Origin: JBAYSY01 sp041675885
GTDB lineage: Bacteria > Pseudomonadota > Alphaproteobacteria > Rhodobacterales > Rhodobacteraceae
Length of the DNA stretch: 17,631 nucleotides
Assembly: GCA_041675885.1 (NCBI GenBank)
Contig: JBAYSY010000054.1
Location: 1-17,631, forward strand
Direction of reading: 5' to 3'
Below are positions 15,530 to 17,631 of the stretch, piece by piece; the first letter of the stretch is position 1, and each line of letters begins with the position of its first letter. The notes under the pieces are model-generated. The model ran no database searches. It was not told the DNA's origin and was given only the letters and a program-made list of their open reading frames with translations. The position numbers and the translations under genes were made by a program.

Positions 15530-15710
15530 CGCCCTTGGTCCCGGTTAATCCGGACAGGAAGCCTTGCCTGGTCACCATCTCGGGCTCTCGGGCACCCGAG
15601 TGGCTGTGTCGTGCCCTCTTGACAGGAGGAGGCCCCATAAAAGGAAAGAGGAACGTTTTCCCGGGTTCACGGGTGGCGCGCCGGGATGCCGGGACTTTTT
15701 CAGCAACCTG
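15530..15710. other. Non-coding stretch, possibly the outer end of the decayed element
   Basis: No gene is supported here. It contains a TCCCGG/CCGGGA hairpin (15658-15686) and then GGGACTTTTTCAGCAACC at 15691-15708, immediately before the stop of the convergent secreted-protein gene. The T5 run after GC stems could terminate plus-strand transcription. The 'CTTTTTCAGC' motif is also reminiscent of insertion-sequence ends. Neither is proven. Confidence 0.3.
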
Positions 15711-16142
15711 TTACACCCCGATGCGCGGGCCGGGGCAGATCATCGGCTCGTCGCTGTTCTCGACCTCGATCAGGTCGTTGCCGCCGCCCGCGCCCTGGAA
15801 CCGGGCCCGCAGCGCGCCGCTTCCGCCACCGCCGTCGTCGTAGAAGCGCCAGCATTGCGGGGTCGGGTCGTGTTCGTAGGTGAAGCAGATCAGGCCCGGC
15901 GCGTCCTCATACCACAGCCCGCGCTGGCATTCGGCGCCGATGAAGGCCCAGATCACCTTGCGGCCCGGCAGGTAGCGTTCGATCCCGTAGGGTTCGCCGC
16001 CAAGCCCGAAGGTCAGGGTGCGGCCGGTGACGCGGGATTCGAACTCGGCCCCCGAGATCGCGGTTTCGGCCGAGGCCGCGCCGGGGGGCAGCGTGGTTAC
16101 CGCGCAGAGTGCGGCGCAGAGTGCGGCTATGGCAAGGCGCAT
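15711..16142 (-). CDS. Secreted cysteine-containing protein of unknown function
   Basis: Predicted 143-aa exported protein. A signal peptide ('MRLAIAALCAALCAVTTLPP', cleavage near ASA|E at residue 25) precedes a ~118-residue domain. The domain contains 'GRTLTFGLGGEPYGIERYLP' (40-59), 'IWAFIGAECQRGLWYE' (64-79) and 'GLICFTYEHDPTPQCWRF' (83-100). The four mature cysteines (72, 86, 97, 136) could form two disulfides, fitting the periplasm. Aromatic residues and the evenly spaced motifs suggest a small beta-rich domain. I do not recognise a characterised family, though similar proteins seem common in Rhodobacterales. Its stop is TAA at 15711. It lies 114 bp downstream of alkB on the same strand, so the two may share a transcript. 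Confidence 0.82.
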   Translation of the reverse strand: MRLAIAALCAALCAVTTLPPGAASAETAISGAEFESRVTGRTLTFGLGGEPYGIERYLPGRKVIWAFIGAECQRGLWYEDAPGLICFTYEHDPTPQCWRFYDDGGGGSGALRARFQGAGGGNDLIEVENSDEPMICPGPRIGV

Positions 16143-16256
16143 GGACAGCCCCCGGATGGTTTCCCGAACATGGTTTTCCGAATGCCCCGACCCTGCCAGA
16201 GGCCGCCGCCCCGCGCCAGTGCCCGCCAGTGTCCGGGGCGGAAAGTCGCGGGGTTT

Positions 16257-17396
16257 TTACATCTCGCGCGCGAGATCGTCGAGCAGCGGGTCCATCACCC
16301 GGTGCCAGAGCGGCGGGACCAGCGCCAGCGCTGCCATCACCGGCAGGCTGTAGGGCAGGCGCGGGGCATCTTCGGGCAGTTCCAGCGCGGGCCAGGCCCG
16401 GGCCGGGTGGGTGTGATGGTCGGAATGGCGCGGCGCGTTCAGCATCATCGCGCCGGAAAAGCGGTGCGGTGCGTTCCAGCTGTGGCGGGCGCGGACCGGC
16501 TCATACCGTTCGACCGGGCCGGGCAGCCGCCGCCGCGCCAGCCCGTAATGCTGGACGTAATCCGACAGCAGGAGTTGCGCCTGCGCATGGGCGGCCAGCC
16601 CGAGATAGACCGCCAGCCCGGCAAGGCCGAAGGCCCAGGTCGCCGCCGCGAGGCACAGGAAGGCGCCGCCGAGATAGGTGACATAGGGATGCGGCCCCCC
16701 GGCGCCCGCGCGGCGGCGCAGGGTGGTCTCGATCTCGTGCCCGGCGGTGAAGCCGTCGGGCCAGGCGCGCAGCGCGAAGGCATAGAAGCTCTCGCCGCGC
16801 CGGGCGGAGTTGGGGTCGTGGCCGGTGGCGACATGGCGGTGGTGGATGCGCCGGTGCGCCGAGGTGTGATGTCCGAACAGCAGCGAGATATAGACCCACA
16901 TCCCCAGCCGGAACAGGCTGCGGCGGCTGCGGTGGATCAGCTCATGCGCGTTGGCGTTGCTGATCTGGCCGAAGAACAGCCCGGCGCCGAGGAACAGCGC
17001 CACCCGTGCCGCCGTCGAATGGCCGCTGTCGCCCGCGATCGCCCAGAGCATCAGCGCCAGGAGCGCGAAATGCGCCAGCGCGAGCGTGACCGACAGCCGG
17101 TCGGCCAGCGGAAACCCGCCCGTATCGGGCAGGTGGGGCGCGGGGCCGTGCGCGCTCCCGGCGAGCAGCCGGTCCATCGCCCAGGCGATCACGGTGATGT
17201 AGACGAGCGCCCCCGGCGCCCAGAATCCGCCCAGCCCGGCGCCGAGTGCCAGCAGCAGCGCCGGGGCCAGCGCCACCGCGCCGAACCGCCGGACCTGCAC
17301 GGTTTCGGCGTCGTCCGCCCGGACGAAATCGAGCGCCCGCGCGAAAGGCGCGCGCAGCCGGGCGGTCATGTTCTGTCGAATCGCTTCCGTTCTCAT
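16257..17396 (-). CDS. alkB: Alkane 1-monooxygenase (AlkB-type membrane di-iron hydroxylase)
   Basis: Integral membrane non-haem di-iron enzyme, 379 aa, that hydroxylates the terminal carbon of alkanes (or related chains) using electrons from rubredoxin. The histidine boxes are complete: 'HELIH' (151-155), 'HRRIHHRH' (181-188) and 'HSDHH' (324-328), plus the AlkB-specific 'DYVQHYGL' (279-286, usually NYVEHYGL) and 'RHSWNAPH' (304-311). Hydrophobic segments occur at about 40-75, 103-145, 165-175, 240-275 and 350-365. The Asp replacing Asn in the fourth motif is a small deviation. The ATG at 17396 is used; 17369 (370 aa) is equally possible because neither has a strong Shine-Dalgarno. No rubredoxin, rubredoxin reductase or alcohol dehydrogenase of the alkane pathway is adjacent, so electron supply must be encoded elsewhere. 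Confidence 0.93.
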   Translation of the reverse strand: MRTEAIRQNMTARLRAPFARALDFVRADDAETVQVRRFGAVALAPALLLALGAGLGGFWAPGALVYITVIAWAMDRLLAGSAHGPAPHLPDTGGFPLADRLSVTLALAHFALLALMLWAIAGDSGHSTAARVALFLGAGLFFGQISNANAHELIHRSRRSLFRLGMWVYISLLFGHHTSAHRRIHHRHVATGHDPNSARRGESFYAFALRAWPDGFTAGHEIETTLRRRAGAGGPHPYVTYLGGAFLCLAAATWAFGLAGLAVYLGLAAHAQAQLLLSDYVQHYGLARRRLPGPVERYEPVRARHSWNAPHRFSGAMMLNAPRHSDHHTHPARAWPALELPEDAPRLPYSLPVMAALALVPPLWHRVMDPLLDDLAREM

Positions 17397-17631
17397 GCGG
17401 CCAGCCTGCCATGGCGCGGTGCGGGAATCATGGCGCGGATGTGGCGGGTCTGTGTCGCGCAAGCGTTTCGGCGGGGCCACCTTCGCCCGGAATCAAGGTG
17501 CGTAAGCACCGCCGGGCAGCGGCCGACCGCCCTGTCTGGATGAATTCTGTTATTGTGGTTACCGGCGGCGATCCCGTGACCGCCCCGGGGTCTGCTTGAA
17601 CCCGTCCCGTGGAGAGGGACGCCGCCGGTTG
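17397..17631. other. Upstream region of alkB up to window edge
   Basis: About 235 bp with no supportable gene. It must hold the alkB promoter. A 19-codon ORF (17540-17599, 'MNSVIVVTGGDPVTAPGSA') has no ribosome-binding site and overlaps the inverted repeats described separately, so it is not called as a gene. Confidence 0.5.
17561..17629 (+). repeat. Nested inverted repeats, possible structured RNA or control element
   Basis: ACCGGCGGCG (17561-17570) pairs perfectly with CGCCGCCGGT (17620-17629), enclosing 49 nt. Inside, CGTCCC (17603-17608) pairs with GGGACG (17616-17621), and GGCGG (17564-17568) can pair with CCGCC (17580-17584) as an alternative to the outer stem. The fold could be a regulatory RNA or leader of a gene beyond the window edge, or incidental pairing in GC-rich DNA. 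Confidence 0.4.

Noticed and set aside
15337..15843. 168-codon plus-strand ORF with a strong Shine-Dalgarno
   Set aside because: Its protein sequence has no domain-like pattern and its 3' third is antisense to the secreted protein gene; kept only as a clue to a decayed gene.
17540..17599. 19-codon ORF at the right edge
   Set aside because: No ribosome-binding site and lies within inverted repeats; no evidence of coding.

Overview
The window is GC-rich, densely coded DNA. The protein families point to an alphaproteobacterium, most likely of the Rhodobacterales (Rhodobacter/Rhodovulum/Paracoccus-like). The markers are a cytochrome c', a glutathione-dependent formaldehyde dehydrogenase, a paired M17 aminopeptidase and NlpC/P60 protein, and small secreted proteins typical of that group. 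I see no rRNA, tRNA, CRISPR array or intact mobile element. Family assignments rest on motifs read by eye; no database search was run.

Layout. (1) 1-583: the edge of a decayed LysR-type regulator, then about 340 bp with no credible gene. (2) 584-7372, minus strand: a tightly packed six-gene operon, transcribed livG, acyl-CoA synthetase, livH, livM, substrate-binding protein, livF. It is a complete branched-chain-amino-acid-type (HAAT) ABC importer with an AMP-forming CoA ligase translationally overlapped with livG. A LysR regulator (7581-8498, plus) diverges from it across an AT-rich spacer with small palindromes. The arrangement suggests uptake of a carboxylic acid (aromatic or fatty-acid-like) that is trapped as its CoA thioester on entry. 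(3) 8502-11168, minus: a small hypothetical protein, then an M17 leucyl-aminopeptidase-family enzyme coupled by a TGATG overlap to an SH3-NlpC/P60 peptidase, plausibly for cell-wall peptide turnover. (4) 11338-14188: beta-carbonic anhydrase, cytochrome c', an I78-type protease-inhibitor lipoprotein (opposite strand), and class III alcohol dehydrogenase (formaldehyde/S-nitrosoglutathione metabolism). (5) 14189-15710: a decayed stretch with a PAP2 phosphatase pseudogene carrying two reading-frame breaks, a cluster of three perfect hairpins, and a short remnant resembling an IS110-type transposase. (6) 15711-17396, minus: a secreted cysteine-containing protein of unknown function and an AlkB-type alkane monooxygenase. 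(7) 17397-17631: the upstream region of alkB, ending at the window edge in nested inverted repeats that may be a structured RNA or control element.

No gene set here is clearly a new kind of system. The best candidates for follow-up are the importer-plus-ligase operon with its divergent regulator, the hairpin cluster at 15131-15242, the nested repeats at 17561-17629, and the neighbourhood of cytochrome c' and formaldehyde/GSNO dehydrogenase.
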